DNA from: Stentor coeruleus
Taxonomy: Eukaryota; Ciliophora; Heterotrichea; Heterotrichida; Stentoridae
Assembly (NCBI GenBank): GCA_001970955.1
Contig: MPUH01001231.1
Span: 1 to 20,595, forward strand
DNA: 20,595 nt
Direction: 5' to 3'
The number at the start of each line of letters is the position of its first letter. Position 1 is the stretch's first letter. Both the position numbers and the translations under genes were made by a program. Under the pieces are notes generated by a model. That model saw only the letters and a program-made list of their open reading frames with translations. It was not told the DNA's origin and did not search any database. Shown in pieces: positions 19,580-20,595 of this stretch.

Positions 19580-20005
19580 ATGGAAGAAAAATTATGCTCA
19601 AATATTAGGATGTTTCAAGAATATGGGGTTTTGATACTTGACTCATTCCAACATGAACCAATATACATTTTTTTCTAGGAGTTTTACACGGAGTTTTAAA
19701 CTTCCACACAGGATTTAATCATAAGAAATAATAAATCTTCTTTTAAGCATAATAAAATATTAAAACCTGAGCTTTTTGAGAAATTTAGTGAGTTGTTAGA
19801 AATTTCCCTATCTNAACCTGAGCTTTTTGAGAAATTTAGTGAGTTGTTAGAAATTTCCCTATCTGCATATATATATAAAATTTACCCTTATTTCAGATAT
19901 GATGATGAAGAGTTTGAGAATTTGCCAATAAGTTACCCATATGCATGCTTGCTTATAGTAATTGGTCAAATGCGTTATATTTTAATATTAGCATCCCAGT
20001 TATAA
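19580..20005 (+). pseudogene. Decayed gene of unknown family, one frame with two internal stops
   Basis: Seventeen bp after the PKG stop, an ATG at 19580 opens a 32-residue frame ending in TAG (19676-19678). The same frame meets TAA at 19697-19699 and then runs open to TAA at 20003-20005 with protein-like content (for example KPELFEKFSELLEISLSAY). It includes an exact 50-bp repeat around an N that adds 51 nt in frame and is artefactual. No 15-nt GT...AG intron would remove the two stops. The family is not recognised. Chance is possible, but 142 codons in one frame with two internal stops in such AT-rich DNA favours a relic. Confidence 0.45.
19764..19864. repeat. Exact 50-bp direct repeat around a single N (unmerged contig overlap)
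   Basis: 19764-19813 and 19815-19864 are identical and separated only by the N at 19814, the same configuration as at 14530. This looks like a second unmerged contig overlap rather than a tandem repeat. Confidence 0.93.
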
Positions 20006-20117
20006 TGAAATTAGATATAAATTTGCATATATTGTTTCATGAATCTACAGTCAAAGTTCATAAAGTACTTTTAGGGATTATAAAGATGTAATTCTTATGT
20101 ATAAAGGGTATATAATA

Positions 20118-20436
20118 TTAGGATCTTTTCCTAAACCTAAACTTATTGAATTTATGAGAATAGTTAATTCTAAAAAACTTTATATGAGAAATAAACTTTT
20201 CCTCAAAGTCGTTTGTGGAAATAAGAACTTCTACCGGAGAGAGTAGCATAAATTTCACTTGTTTTTCAAAGGTCCTTCGCTTAATTATCAAATAAATAGC
20301 TTGATTCAATTTTAATATTTTTATTCTTAATTGAGCTTCATGTAAAAAGTTCTGAATTCGTTTGGTAAGGAATGCATTATATTTCATACAAAAAGTTCTG
20401 AATTCATTTGGCAAGAAATATATTATATTTTATTTG
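20118..20436 (-). pseudogene. Decayed helical segment, possibly related to the left-edge B-box-like gene
   Basis: A minus-strand frame of 98 codons from 20414 to 20118 encodes a Lys/Ile/Leu-rich helical stretch containing FLHEAQLRIKI and later DFEEKFISHI. The left-edge gene has MIEAQRTICQI and later EFEEKYYNRI in the same order, so the two may share a family. No Cys/His cluster precedes it: upstream (20415-20595) all frames have stops. A 46-bp tandem duplication with a premature TGA lies at its 5' end. This suggests the remains of a paralogue. The match is short and judged by eye. Confidence 0.35.
20344..20435. repeat. Diverged 46-bp tandem duplication
   Basis: Copy 1 (20344-20389) and copy 2 (20390-20435) share the first 16 bases exactly and align without gaps. 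The mismatches are almost all transitions. On the minus strand both copies translate to the same pattern, KYN(A/I)FL(T/A)K then Arg or stop, then IQNFL, so a coding segment was duplicated. The 46-bp period shifts the frame and one copy carries TGA where the other has CGA. Confidence 0.8.
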
Positions 20437-20595
20437 AGAAATCTTCTAAATATTTTTTTTTCAATTACTTTTCTGATTGATTATTTTTATCTTAATGTCT
20501 ATGACTCTAATATTTATTATTTCTAAGTTTAATCTTGAAAAGAATCAACAAATATAAATAACTACATTAAGAACTTAGGGTGTTCACTACTAGAT
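20437..20595. other. AT-rich right edge, nothing recognised
   Basis: Low-complexity AT-rich sequence with stops in all frames. I see no telomere-like repeat, so the edge does not look like a chromosome end. Confidence 0.4.

Overview
The window looks like macronuclear DNA of a heterotrich ciliate, most likely Stentor or a close relative. It is AT-rich and gene-dense, nearly all genes are single uninterrupted exons, and TAA, TAG and TGA all act as stops while every conserved Trp I checked in beta-tubulin is TGG. One gene, the cGMP-dependent protein kinase, needs a 15-nt GT...AG intron to recover its family-typical C-terminus. Fifteen-nt introns with a standard code are the Stentor signature; Blepharisma shares tiny introns but reads UGA as Trp. 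The assignment is inference, since I could not search a database.

Layout. A B-box-like/coiled-coil gene runs off the left edge on the minus strand (1-533). A degraded stretch (about 540-1500) follows. Next come two unrecognised coiled-coil genes facing each other (1666-2754 plus, 2872-3681 minus) and a theta-like glutathione transferase (3803-4459 minus). A divergent spacer separates these from beta-tubulin (5088-6419 plus). Then come a broken Rab-like GTPase (6661-7273), a DHHC palmitoyltransferase (7344-8159 plus) and, tail to tail with only 8 bp between stops, a secreted purple acid phosphatase (8168-9436 minus). A long AT-rich spacer precedes a 656-residue Cys-rich, probably GPI-anchored surface protein built from two homologous halves (10579-12549 minus). 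A 1.4-kb stretch with no intact gene follows. Calcineurin A (13941-15409 minus) is interrupted by an assembly artefact, and faces a LITAF-like zinc-ribbon protein (16135-16857 plus) across another divergent spacer. The four-CNB-domain PKG (16926-19562 plus) comes next. The right end (19563-20595) holds gene relics on both strands.

The genes do not form an operon or an obvious single pathway. Calcineurin (Ca2+) and PKG (cGMP) are both second-messenger effectors, and beta-tubulin carries an axonemal-type tail, all normal equipment of a ciliate cell.

The strongest unexplained signal is compositional. Sense strands immediately 5' of the genes are almost free of G and rich in C, and the asymmetry flips sign inside each divergent spacer. 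Genes also drift from C-ending to T-ending codons from 5' to 3'. Two single-N positions are flanked by exact direct repeats and are unmerged contig overlaps, not biology. I found no evidence of a new multi-gene system, CRISPR array, mobile element or RNA gene.
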